Origin: Latescibacteria bacterium UBA6620
GTDB lineage: Bacteria > Latescibacterota > UBA2968
Assembly (NCBI GenBank): GCA_002433075.1
Contig: DJHM01000056.1
Span: 144,954 to 208,953 of the forward strand
Length of the DNA: 64,000 bases
Reading direction: 5' to 3'
Shown here: positions 37,764 to 46,002 of the stretch, in pieces
Layout: the number at the start of each line of letters is the position of its first letter
Position numbering within the stretch: position 1 is the first letter of the stretch
Notes under the pieces: generated by a model
Told to the model about the DNA's origin: nothing
The model's database searches: none
The model's input: the letters and a program-made list of their open reading frames with translations, nothing else
Made by a program: the position numbers and the translations under genes

Positions 37764-37839
37764 AATGTGCACGTGCCGACCGGGGTAAACCTTTTCCACC
37801 TGAAGAAATGACCGGCCCTAATAGGAGCTACTTGCAACC

Positions 37840-38712
37840 GTGACTGCAACCGAGTGGACTTATCCTGCCATCACCGACGACCAGGTTGATTTCTACAACA
37901 CCAACGGCTTCCTCGTCATCCCGGATGCGCTCTCTCCTGATGAAATCGAAGAGCTTCGAAACGATGCGGTCGAAATCTGTAGAGGGAAGTGGGGCGAGGT
38001 TCGGAACCTTCCCGATTTCACAGGTGAAGAAACCGACGGGGAGATCCTCGAGCAGGTTCTTTGCATCCACCAGGTGCACAAGATCTCCCCTATCCAGCAT
38101 CGTTATCTGTCACAGCACACGATGGTCGACGCACTGACGAAACTCATCGGGCCCAACGTGAAATGCATGCAGTCCATGTATTTCATCAAATCAGCAGGCA
38201 TGCCGGGTCAGGCGTGGCATCAGGACGAAATCTACATTCCGACACGCGACCGTTCGCTGACCGGTGGCTGGATGGCGCTCGACGACGCGACGACCGAGAA
38301 CGGATGTCTCTGGGTCATCCCCGGATCGCACGCGCGCGGGATCCTCTACCCGCAACACGACCACGAGGATGTGCGCTTTGACAGCGCCCAGGAGTCCTAT
38401 CGGTTTCCCTACAGCAACGACGAGGCGATCCCCGTTGAAGTCGAGGCCGGCGCCCTGCTCTTTTTCAATGGTTACCTGCTTCACCGGTCCCTGCCGAACA
38501 AAGCCGAATTCGGTCATCGTCGCGTACTCGTCAACCACTACATGAGCGCCGAGTCACTGCTTCCCTGGCGCACGACCGAGGGTGTCGGGGTCGCCAGAAC
38601 GGATGTTCGAGACATCGTCATGATCGCGGGTGAGGATCCTTATGCGTGGAAAGGCATCGAGGACAAGGCGCGACCGGGAGTTCGTGGGGTTGGCGAGCAC
38701 CATAAACATTGA
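37840..38712 (+). CDS. Phytanoyl-CoA dioxygenase (PhyH) family protein
   Basis: A 290-residue Fe(II)/2-oxoglutarate oxygenase. Ligands H127-Q-D129 (AWHQDEIYIP) and H215 in YLLHRSLPN, with VIPGSHARG and RRVLVNHYMS supplying the Arg. GTG start with AGGAG 12 bases upstream. It opens a plus-strand run of PhyH, aconitase X and dehydrogenase genes that extends to 44722. Confidence 0.88.
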   Translation: MTATEWTYPAITDDQVDFYNTNGFLVIPDALSPDEIEELRNDAVEICRGKWGEVRNLPDFTGEETDGEILEQVLCIHQVHKISPIQHRYLSQHTMVDALTKLIGPNVKCMQSMYFIKSAGMPGQAWHQDEIYIPTRDRSLTGGWMALDDATTENGCLWVIPGSHARGILYPQHDHEDVRFDSAQESYRFPYSNDEAIPVEVEAGALLFFNGYLLHRSLPNKAEFGHRRVLVNHYMSAESLLPWRTTEGVGVARTDVRDIVMIAGEDPYAWKGIEDKARPGVRGVGEHHKH

Positions 38713-38868
38713 TCAATGACCATTGAGCATCGATCATTGACAAGGGCCTCTGGCGAGCATCGATAAAGGGATACTTGCTGGCTTCGGACCACCCTATATT
38801 TCAAGGGTCGGTAAAACTCACCGGGACACGTGACCGAACACAGGGTTCCTTCCAGGCAGGAGAGGGTT

Positions 38869-39858
38869 ATGGCGCATCTTACGCAGGAACAGCTCGAGGA
38901 TTTTGAAACGCACGGGTTTGTGGTCGTCCCCGACGTCATCCCCTACTCGGTGCTGGATGCGGTTGTCGATGAATATGACGGCGTTCTGGACGACCTGATC
39001 GACGAACTTTACAAGAAGGGAGAAATCTCTTCACGGTTCGAAGGCCTTCCGTTCGGAGAGCGGTTCATCAAGCTGGTGATTGAGACGGGCGACGTGCACA
39101 AGCAGTACTTCGACTTTTCACTGCCGTTCGCAGACGTCAAGCCGGATACCCCATTCTGGACGGGACAGGCGGTCCTCGATGCGTTCACGTGCCCCGCGCT
39201 CATCGACTCGGTAGAGTCTCTCATTGGGCCCGAGGTCTACTCGAATCCTGTTCAGCACGTTCGCATCAAGCCCCCCGAATCAATTCTCCCGACCAATCAG
39301 TTCGGTCAACCCATTATGGGTGCCACGCAGTGGCACCAAGACAACGGTGTCGTCATCGAGGAAGCCGACGACACGCAAATGCTGACCGTCTGGTTCTCGC
39401 TTCACGATACGGATCTAGAACAGGGCCCGCTGAAAGTCGTGCCGGGCAGCCATCGCAAGGGGTTGTTGACCCATTGCCCGAACTACAAGGGACAGAGCGG
39501 GCGTCCGATCCCGGATCACCTGTTCGACGTCGATGGCACGCTGCCTCTTCCCGTGAATCGTGGCGACGTCATCTTCCTCCATCCACACACCGTTCACGGG
39601 TCGCTGTCCAACCTCAGCGACCGTATTCGGTGGAGCTTCGACCTCCGCTACAACCCGATCGGTCAGCATACCGGCCGGGAGGCATTCCCCGGATTCGTCG
39701 TTCGCAGTCAGAAAACCCCCGAACTCGAGCTCAAGGACGCGAAAATCTGGACCGACCTGTGGCTGGAGACGCGGGAACGGATGTCGAAGATCAACCAGGG
39801 TGGGCAGAAGGAAGTGATGTTCGGGCGGTGGAAAGAGGATCATCTGGACTGCGCATAG
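38869..39858 (+). CDS. Phytanoyl-CoA dioxygenase (PhyH) family protein
   Basis: A 329-residue Fe(II)/2-oxoglutarate oxygenase, the longest PhyH here. Ligands H156-Q-D158 (QWHQDNGVV) and H243 in HTVHGSLSNLS, with VVPGSHRKG. The ATG at 38869-38871 with GGAGAGGG upstream was chosen; the frame opens earlier at 38830. A TATATT box (38795-38800) with a poorly spaced TTGCTG suggests a promoter of its own. Confidence 0.87.
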   Translation: MAHLTQEQLEDFETHGFVVVPDVIPYSVLDAVVDEYDGVLDDLIDELYKKGEISSRFEGLPFGERFIKLVIETGDVHKQYFDFSLPFADVKPDTPFWTGQAVLDAFTCPALIDSVESLIGPEVYSNPVQHVRIKPPESILPTNQFGQPIMGATQWHQDNGVVIEEADDTQMLTVWFSLHDTDLEQGPLKVVPGSHRKGLLTHCPNYKGQSGRPIPDHLFDVDGTLPLPVNRGDVIFLHPHTVHGSLSNLSDRIRWSFDLRYNPIGQHTGREAFPGFVVRSQKTPELELKDAKIWTDLWLETRERMSKINQGGQKEVMFGRWKEDHLDCA

Positions 39859-40067
39859 CTTAGAGGGGTCTCCACGTTCGAGATAGGACAGACCACTCAG
39901 GTAACGACGGATGAGCGGGGGACGGGGAGAGCGGGCGTGTCTACGGCGCTTCGCGCTCAATGGAATTGAATGACGGGACAAAGCCATTGCAGCTTCGGGT
40001 GCAGTGGTATTTCTTGTGCCCACAAGCGGACGTATCCACTGAATAGCGTGTCTACAAGCAGGCGAGT
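39859..40067. other. Intergenic region
   Basis: It holds GAGCGGG-rich sequence (39911-39940) of the kind found near the 42-bp dispersed repeats, and no convincing gene. It separates the PhyH gene from the aconitase X pair. Confidence 0.4.
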
Positions 40068-41315
40068 ATGGAACTGACAAGCGAGCAGCAGGCGATTCTG
40101 GACGGGGCGAAGGGCGAGTATCTCGCAAAGTGCGTGCGATGGCTCGTTCAGTGGGGTGACGTCATGGGTGCGGAGCGCCTGATCAAGTGCGACAACACAC
40201 ACGCACTTCTCCCGGTGCCGAACTTGATGGCTCGTAATGCGTCGAAGGACACGATGGACCTGTATATGGCCGATCTGAAGGAGGCCTGTCAGCATCGCAC
40301 CGCGGAGGGGTGCTATTGCACAGTCCACGCCGCCTTCATCACCACCGAAGATGTCGACGTGCCCGAGAACGACCCGGAGCAGGTGGCCATGCACAACGAA
40401 TTGGCTGACCTGGCCGCCGATGCCGGGTTCATCCCCACGTTCACCTGTGCTCCTTACCTCGTCGGCAACGTGCCCGTGAAGGGCGAAGTCTGTGCCTGGA
40501 CCGAGTCCTCCGCCGTCGTGTATGCGAACACCATCCTAGGCGCTCGGACGACGCGTCATGGCACGGAGAGTGCCATTGCCGCGTCCCTCCTCGGACTGGT
40601 CCCTGAATTTGGCGTCCTCCTCGACGAAAACCGAAAAGGCACCGTCCATATCGAGGTGAGCGCCGACCTTACGCATTCCACCGACTGGGGTGCCTTGGGC
40701 TACTTCGCCGGAAAGATCGCGGGCCTCGGCATTCCCGTCTTCAACGGTTGTCGGAGACCGAGTCAGGACGAGGCCAAGCAATTGTGTGCGGCGCTCGCGA
40801 CGTCAGGCGGCGTCACGCTCGCCCATATTGCTGGCGTCACACCGGAGGCGCCGACCCTGGAGGCCGCGTTCCACGATGACGTCCCGGAGGAATCCATCCC
40901 CTTCGACAATGACACCCTCCAGGCTCAGTACGACGCCTTGAGAAACATCACGGGCGACGAGATCGACGCGTGCGTCCTTGGATGTCCTCACGCCTCGATC
41001 CGGGAGATCGCCGAGTTCGCCCATCTCTTGAACGGCAAGAAAGTGGCCGATGGCGTGGATCTCTGGATCGACACGGCCAAGGGGACAAAGGGCAATGCGG
41101 ACGCGATGGGATATACCCGCACCATCGAGGAAGCCGGGGGCCGCATCCTGACGGACACCTGTCCGACGAACATGAGAATCCCCTACAAGCGCATCATCAC
41201 CCACGGATTCAAGCAGGCCCACTACTCGCGCGGCATGATCGAATGCGAGTCGATCATCGCCAAAACCGAGGCGTGCGTTCGCTCGGCGATTGCGGGACGA
41301 TGGCTCGGGGACTAA
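40068..41315 (+). CDS. Aconitase X, large catalytic subunit (DUF521)
   Basis: A 415-residue iron-sulfur dehydratase subunit of the aconitase X family. Cys residues for the cluster are in TFTCAPYL, VLGCPHAS and LTDTCPTNMRIPY, and ARTTRHGTESAI and the DLTHSTDWGALGYF block are typical of the family. Known members dehydrate cis-3-hydroxy-L-proline or, in archaea, mevalonate 5-phosphate. The small subunit follows at 41357 after 41 bases, as in two-subunit bacterial members. The location among PhyH oxygenases suggests that a hydroxylated compound is the substrate. Confidence 0.9.
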   Translation: MELTSEQQAILDGAKGEYLAKCVRWLVQWGDVMGAERLIKCDNTHALLPVPNLMARNASKDTMDLYMADLKEACQHRTAEGCYCTVHAAFITTEDVDVPENDPEQVAMHNELADLAADAGFIPTFTCAPYLVGNVPVKGEVCAWTESSAVVYANTILGARTTRHGTESAIAASLLGLVPEFGVLLDENRKGTVHIEVSADLTHSTDWGALGYFAGKIAGLGIPVFNGCRRPSQDEAKQLCAALATSGGVTLAHIAGVTPEAPTLEAAFHDDVPEESIPFDNDTLQAQYDALRNITGDEIDACVLGCPHASIREIAEFAHLLNGKKVADGVDLWIDTAKGTKGNADAMGYTRTIEEAGGRILTDTCPTNMRIPYKRIITHGFKQAHYSRGMIECESIIAKTEACVRSAIAGRWLGD

Positions 41316-41356
41316 GGCCAGCCAAGAATCAGGTAAAGAGGTAGACCAGAGGTCGA

Positions 41357-41773
41357 ATGGGCGAGACGATTGAAATCAGGGGTAAGGGCGTCGTGGGCGG
41401 AAAGGCGGAAGGCGAGGCCCTGGTGGCAGACGCCACGTTGTCGTTCTGGGGTGAGGTCGATGCCGTCACGGGTACCATCATTGCCGTCGGTCATCCACTC
41501 GAAGGGGAACGTCTGAAGGACCGCGTACTCGTCATTCGGTCGACCAAGGGCTCCTCGGGCACCCCGATGATCCTGAATCTGGCTCAGCTGGAGGGGCAGG
41601 CGCCCGTGGCCTTCGTCAATGTCGAGGTCGACGGGCTGGCCGCCCTGGGATGCATCGTCAACGGCATCCCGATGATGAGCGAGTTGGAAGAGGATCCGTT
41701 CGAACACATCGTGACGGGCGATTGTGTCGCCGTCGACGCGGATGCCGGCCTGATCACGATCTCAAAGACCTGA
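41357..41773 (+). CDS. Aconitase X, small swivel subunit (DUF126)
   Basis: A 138-residue swivel domain. The conserved IRSTKGSSGTPMILN box contains the catalytic Ser, and GHPLEGERLKDRVL precedes it. It partners the large subunit just upstream. Together they should form a 2-subunit dehydratase. The ribosome binding site is weak, as expected for a coupled downstream gene. Confidence 0.9.
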   Translation: MGETIEIRGKGVVGGKAEGEALVADATLSFWGEVDAVTGTIIAVGHPLEGERLKDRVLVIRSTKGSSGTPMILNLAQLEGQAPVAFVNVEVDGLAALGCIVNGIPMMSELEEDPFEHIVTGDCVAVDADAGLITISKT

Positions 41774-41831
41774 GGTTTTTGCCTAAACATCAGGCCCTTA
41801 TGGATTTCCCCGAACAGAAAGAGGACAATCT

Positions 41832-42650
41832 GTGACCGACATCGAGATCTATGAATTCGATCGGCAGGGGTATCTGATCCTGCCGGATTTTTTATCCCGC
41901 GATGAAGTGGCGAGTCTCGGGGAGACGGTGGACCGGCTGGAGGCGCACGCCCTGGAGAACGTGGACAAGCCGCCCCGAAAATGGAGCGCGTGGGACAGCG
42001 ACTATCACGTCAACGAGGAACTTGGATACTATGTCAAAGGGGAGAAGGCTGAAGGCAAGACCCTGATCATCGAGGATTTCTGGAACGCGGATCCGGCGTT
42101 CGACTTCCTGGTGGATCACGAGAGAACGATGACCTATGCAAGGAGCATCGTTCAGGGTCACGTGACCATCAACAATTCCGAGATCCGCATCCGGTATACA
42201 GGAAACCAGTCGGGCACGCATCGACCCACCGGTGACAAGTATACGTATCGCTTCAACGAGAACGGCATCGATTGCCGGATGATCCGATTCATCTATTTCG
42301 TCCACGACGTGACCGAGGAAGAGGGCGCATTCTGCGTCGTACCAGGCACGCACAAGAGTAACCTGCAGTCACCTTACGGACGAGATCCGGACGAGGAACC
42401 CGGCATGGTGTCGCTTGAAGCGAAAGCAGGGGACGTCATCGTGTTCACGGAGAACTTGCGCCACGGTGGCGTCACGAATCGGTCCGAACAAACCCGCAAG
42501 ACGATCCACGTGGGTTACGGTCCCTACTGGTTGATGTCGCAGAACATCTCGACCATGGATGAGCCGCAGAACGTACTGGATCGTACATTGGAGAGATACA
42601 GCGCAGAGCAGCGGGCACTGTTTACGCCGTGGCCTGACCGAACCAAGTAG
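41832..42650 (+). CDS. PhyH-family protein with no clear HxD iron motif
   Basis: A 272-residue protein of the PhyH family with VVPGTHKSN and the C-terminal Arg in QTRKTIHVGYG. Unlike the other nine PhyH proteins here it has no obvious HxD. The best candidate region is GTH130-R-P-T-GD, followed by the distal H211 in LRHGGVTN. It may use a different ligand arrangement or be catalytically altered. GTG start at 41832. It is 58 bases after the aconitase X small subunit and probably in the same transcript. Confidence 0.75.
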   Translation: MTDIEIYEFDRQGYLILPDFLSRDEVASLGETVDRLEAHALENVDKPPRKWSAWDSDYHVNEELGYYVKGEKAEGKTLIIEDFWNADPAFDFLVDHERTMTYARSIVQGHVTINNSEIRIRYTGNQSGTHRPTGDKYTYRFNENGIDCRMIRFIYFVHDVTEEEGAFCVVPGTHKSNLQSPYGRDPDEEPGMVSLEAKAGDVIVFTENLRHGGVTNRSEQTRKTIHVGYGPYWLMSQNISTMDEPQNVLDRTLERYSAEQRALFTPWPDRTK

Positions 42651-42718
42651 AATCCAGTCGTCCCCGTCAATGAACAAAGAACGAGGGCCAACCCTTCACG
42701 CGATCGTGCGCCCCTCCC

Positions 42719-42735
42719 CTCGACTTCGCTCGGGG
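42719..42735. repeat. Dispersed CTCGACTTCGCTCGGGG repeat copy
   Basis: Variant of the TTCGACTNCGCTCAG unit seen at 3601, 5031 and 5086. It lies in the 186-base interval before the dehydrogenase gene. Confidence 0.5.
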
Positions 42736-42836
42736 CAGGCGATACAACCCTGGCTAACGCTAGGGATACTCGGGGACGCGGCTTGCTCATTCCGACCTGG
42801 GACCCCGATTGAACCGATTTAAGAGGTAGCAACCCC

Positions 42837-43892
42837 ATGGCATTGACATCCAAAGCCGCCGTGATGGTCGGCGAAACGTTCGACATTCGCGAGTATCCCG
42901 TTCTCGATCCGGATCCTGACGCTGTTTTGATCAAGACAGAGCTGGCCGGCATCTGTGGAACCGACCTTCACAACTGGGAGCATCAGCGACTCGAAGGCGA
43001 AGTCCTTCTCGGCCACGAGAACGTGGGCATCCTCGACAAGATCGGCGCAAACGTGAAAAAAGATCTGTTCGGCAACGATCTGAGCGAAGGCGATCGGGTT
43101 GTATTCTTTCCCCGCACACCCGTAGGCATCTACGGATTCCTGAATCCGGCTGATGAGCCGCATCTGCGAGGGGGGTTTGCCGACTACATCAACCTTCAGC
43201 ACGCGGAAGAGACCCTCTTCAAGGTGAACATGCCGGCGGACGTCGCCGTGCTGGCCGAGCCCTTCAATATCGGCGTGCACGGCGTCATGCGCTCAGGCAT
43301 CCAGTTCGGCGACACGGTCGCGATTCAAGGATCGGGACCCATCGGCCTCGCCACTCTGATCTGCGCAAAGGTGAGCGGCGGCGGAAGACTCATCATGGTC
43401 GGCGGTCCCCCGGGACGTCTAGAACTCGCCAAGAAGATCGGCGCCGACCTTGTGATCGACATCGCCGAGATCACCGACCCGCAGGAACGAATACAGATGG
43501 TTCGTGACTTTACCCCCCACGGCGAGGGTGCGGACGTGGTGTTCGAGTGCGCCGGATTCCTCCCCGCGATCAGCGAAGGGCTAGAATACGTCAAACAGAG
43601 CGGCGCCTACATCGAGATGGGACACTTCGTGGACGTCGGGTCGATGGAGTTCAACCCCAACCAACAGTTCATGCGCAAGAACGTCCGGATGGAAGCCATC
43701 CTGGGAGGTCGCGCAGAATGTTTCATGCGCGGAATCCCGATCATGGAACGCAACGAGTTTCCGTTCAGTAAGATGGTCAGTCACACGCTTCCGCTCGAAC
43801 GGGTCTCCGAAGGGTTCCACGCCCTCGCGGGAGGGTATCATCTGGATGGGAAAGATGCGGTGAAGATTGCGCTGCAAGGCGGGGCCTTGTAG
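42837..43892 (+). CDS. Zinc-type medium-chain alcohol/polyol dehydrogenase
   Basis: A 351-residue MDR dehydrogenase. Catalytic zinc residues are Cys in GICGTDLHN and His-Glu in LLGHENVG; the Rossmann fold has GSGPIGLATLICAK. The four-cysteine structural zinc lobe is replaced by the VFFPRTPVGIYGF segment. Relatives act on sorbitol, threonine or other polyols. ATG start with AAGAGGTAG upstream. It sits between two PhyH genes in the aconitase X cassette. Confidence 0.88.
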   Translation: MALTSKAAVMVGETFDIREYPVLDPDPDAVLIKTELAGICGTDLHNWEHQRLEGEVLLGHENVGILDKIGANVKKDLFGNDLSEGDRVVFFPRTPVGIYGFLNPADEPHLRGGFADYINLQHAEETLFKVNMPADVAVLAEPFNIGVHGVMRSGIQFGDTVAIQGSGPIGLATLICAKVSGGGRLIMVGGPPGRLELAKKIGADLVIDIAEITDPQERIQMVRDFTPHGEGADVVFECAGFLPAISEGLEYVKQSGAYIEMGHFVDVGSMEFNPNQQFMRKNVRMEAILGGRAECFMRGIPIMERNEFPFSKMVSHTLPLERVSEGFHALAGGYHLDGKDAVKIALQGGAL

Positions 43893-43915
43893 CAAGGCAA
43901 AATGCAGAGTACAAG

Positions 43916-44722
43916 ATGCAAAGTGTAGAGCCGAGCGGCGTTATCAACGAACGTCAGAGAGAGCAGTTCCGTGAGGAAGGATACTTCATCCTCGAGGGCG
44001 TCATCCCCGACGACCACCTCGCGTTGCTGCGTAGGGAGTGCGAGCGCTTCATCGACAAGATGAACGCGCGAATGGATGCCCAGGGGACCGATGTCCTCGG
44101 TATCACCCATCGCAACAAACGGTACTTCGTTTCCAACTGCTTTCGCGACCAACCCGAGCTGCGCACGTTTCTGTTCAGCGACCTGATGGCCGACATCTGT
44201 CGGGCGACTCTGGGCGACTCGGCCTTCCTTTTCTGGGAACAGTACGTCGTTAAGGGTGCGGACGAAGGGATGGCCTTCTCCTGGCATCAGGACTCAGGCT
44301 ATGTCGGGTATCCCGATCACCGTCCTTATTTGACCTGCTGGTGTGCGCTCGACGATGTGAGTGAGGAGAACGGGACCGTCCATCTCCTCCCCTTCTCTCG
44401 TAGCGGGATCCGCTCCTGGGTGCAGCACGTCGTTCAGGAAGGGTCAAACGACAAAGTCGGGTATTTCGGGAACGACCCGGGGATTACGGTCACGGCCCCG
44501 GCCGGGAGCATCGCGGTCTTCAGCAGTATCGTGTTCCACAGCAGCAGTGGAAACCTCACGGACCAGCTTCGGCGTGTCTACCTGGGACAGTATTCGGCGG
44601 AGCCCATCCTGTCTCCCGACGGGTCGAAGCTATGGGGAAACGCTGAGCCGTTCCTGAGAGACGGGAAGATTGTGGCGGGTGAACCGCCACCGGATCTGCC
44701 ATCACGGCTGGATGATCCGTGA
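43916..44722 (+). CDS. Phytanoyl-CoA dioxygenase (PhyH) family protein
   Basis: A 268-residue Fe(II)/2-oxoglutarate oxygenase. Ligands H124-Q-D126 (SWHQDSGYV) and H208 in VFHSSSGNLTD. The ATG at 43916 lies inside an AATGCAGAGTACAAGATGCA repeat (43901-43920) of the type also found at the right end of the window, so the first few residues may be repeat-derived. It is the last gene of the plus-strand cassette. Confidence 0.86.
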   Translation: MQSVEPSGVINERQREQFREEGYFILEGVIPDDHLALLRRECERFIDKMNARMDAQGTDVLGITHRNKRYFVSNCFRDQPELRTFLFSDLMADICRATLGDSAFLFWEQYVVKGADEGMAFSWHQDSGYVGYPDHRPYLTCWCALDDVSEENGTVHLLPFSRSGIRSWVQHVVQEGSNDKVGYFGNDPGITVTAPAGSIAVFSSIVFHSSSGNLTDQLRRVYLGQYSAEPILSPDGSKLWGNAEPFLRDGKIVAGEPPPDLPSRLDDP

Positions 44723-44775
44723 TTGGGTGGAGCATCGGGTGTCCCTGTGCGCAGCATAGGGAAGAGAGCAGACGT

Positions 44776-45771
44776 TCAAACTGGTGGGATCGGGGAAGAA
44801 ACCGAGATGAGGTCGTGGCGGTTGTAGTCGAAGGCAAAGTGGACGAAGGATTCGTCTTCCGTCACGAAGCCGTCGGGATAGGAAAGTTGACCGGGGAAAT
44901 CGGTGATCGTGCGCCTGTACTCCCACGTTTCCATATCGTCGTCTGAGATCCACATCGCCAACGGGTTGCGAACCCGGGGCGTCGCATTCGGATTGTGGAT
45001 GAGAACGATCCGTCCATCGGACAGCCTGTGAAGTCGAAACTTCGTCCCGGGGTTCGGGATATCCGTATCCACCCACGGCGACCACGTCCGGCCCCGATCA
45101 GTGGACTCACTTCTGGATAGCCGGCCCGTCCCGTCTGCCCGGCAGAGCATCACCAGCCGCCCATCGCGGCATTCCAGCACATTCGCTTCATTCCAACCTG
45201 ACTGAGGCCCGACCGTTTCGGACTTCACCCACGACGTCCCCCCTTCCTCACTGATCAACACGCCGTTCACCCCGCGTTGAAACGATCCGTCCTCCAGGTG
45301 AGACGGCATCGGGTCGTCCGACACGTCATAGGACTGGAACGGAAAATACCACGTTCCCCAGCTGGCTACGTAAAGATTCCGAATGAACGTGCGTCGTGGT
45401 AGCGGCTCGAACGGTTCAGGGTTCCCCCACGTCCTGCCCCCATCCTCGCTGGCCATCGCGAACACGCGCCAGTCCTCGAAGCGTCCTTCGTGGGAGTGGC
45501 CGTAGATCGTCATCACGCCATCCACGACGGTCACCTCTGACAGCAGACAGCCCCGATCCGGATACCGAAGGACCGTTTCCGGATTGCTCCACGTTGCGCC
45601 CCCGTCCGTCGTTCGACAAAGCGCGATGTAGTTTTCCCTCCGGGGCTCGTGATCGCCACCCGTCATGAAGATGATAACCCACTCCATATCCGAAACCGGC
45701 CGGAGGGCCTGATCGCAGACGCAGTGATCGCCGGGAGTTCCTTTGTAGACGTGGACGAGGCGGTCATTCAT
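44776..45771 (-). CDS. Sialidase-like BNR-repeat protein
   Basis: A 331-residue six-bladed beta-propeller protein. Asp-box repeats are RTTDGGATWSN, ASEDGGRTWGN, ISEEGGTSWVK and ESTDRGRTWSP, spaced through the chain. No signal peptide is seen, so if it is a glycosidase it acts inside. The ATG at 45769-45771 (MNDRLVHVYKG) was chosen over the longer frame from 45825. Sialidases need an Arg triad, which was not confirmed here; some BNR proteins are only binders. Confidence 0.8.
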   Translation of the reverse strand: MNDRLVHVYKGTPGDHCVCDQALRPVSDMEWVIIFMTGGDHEPRRENYIALCRTTDGGATWSNPETVLRYPDRGCLLSEVTVVDGVMTIYGHSHEGRFEDWRVFAMASEDGGRTWGNPEPFEPLPRRTFIRNLYVASWGTWYFPFQSYDVSDDPMPSHLEDGSFQRGVNGVLISEEGGTSWVKSETVGPQSGWNEANVLECRDGRLVMLCRADGTGRLSRSESTDRGRTWSPWVDTDIPNPGTKFRLHRLSDGRIVLIHNPNATPRVRNPLAMWISDDDMETWEYRRTITDFPGQLSYPDGFVTEDESFVHFAFDYNRHDLISVSSPIPPV

Positions 45772-45829
45772 TGATCGATGCTCGTATTGATTCTGATGAC
45801 AGTCAAAAGCTCGTTGGAATGCCACTGGC

Positions 45830-45849
45830 GGACGGTTCGCGAACCGTCC
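45830..45849. repeat. Perfect 20-bp palindrome GGACGGTTCGCGAACCGTCC (copy 2)
   Basis: Identical to the palindrome at 33897-33916. It lies in the 231-base divergent interval before the DUF6785-like gene. Confidence 0.8.
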
Positions 45850-46002
45850 CTACGAGCGATTGTCTATGCGGGATGTCTCCCCATTTTCGACACCACCGAG
45901 GACGCCGTGTAAGATCGGTTTCCGGTCTCCAGCATCTTGATGCGTTTGCGCGCCGGGAAGTGCTCCGGTAGTTTACTATGCTTCGCGAAATTCGGGAGAC
46001 CT

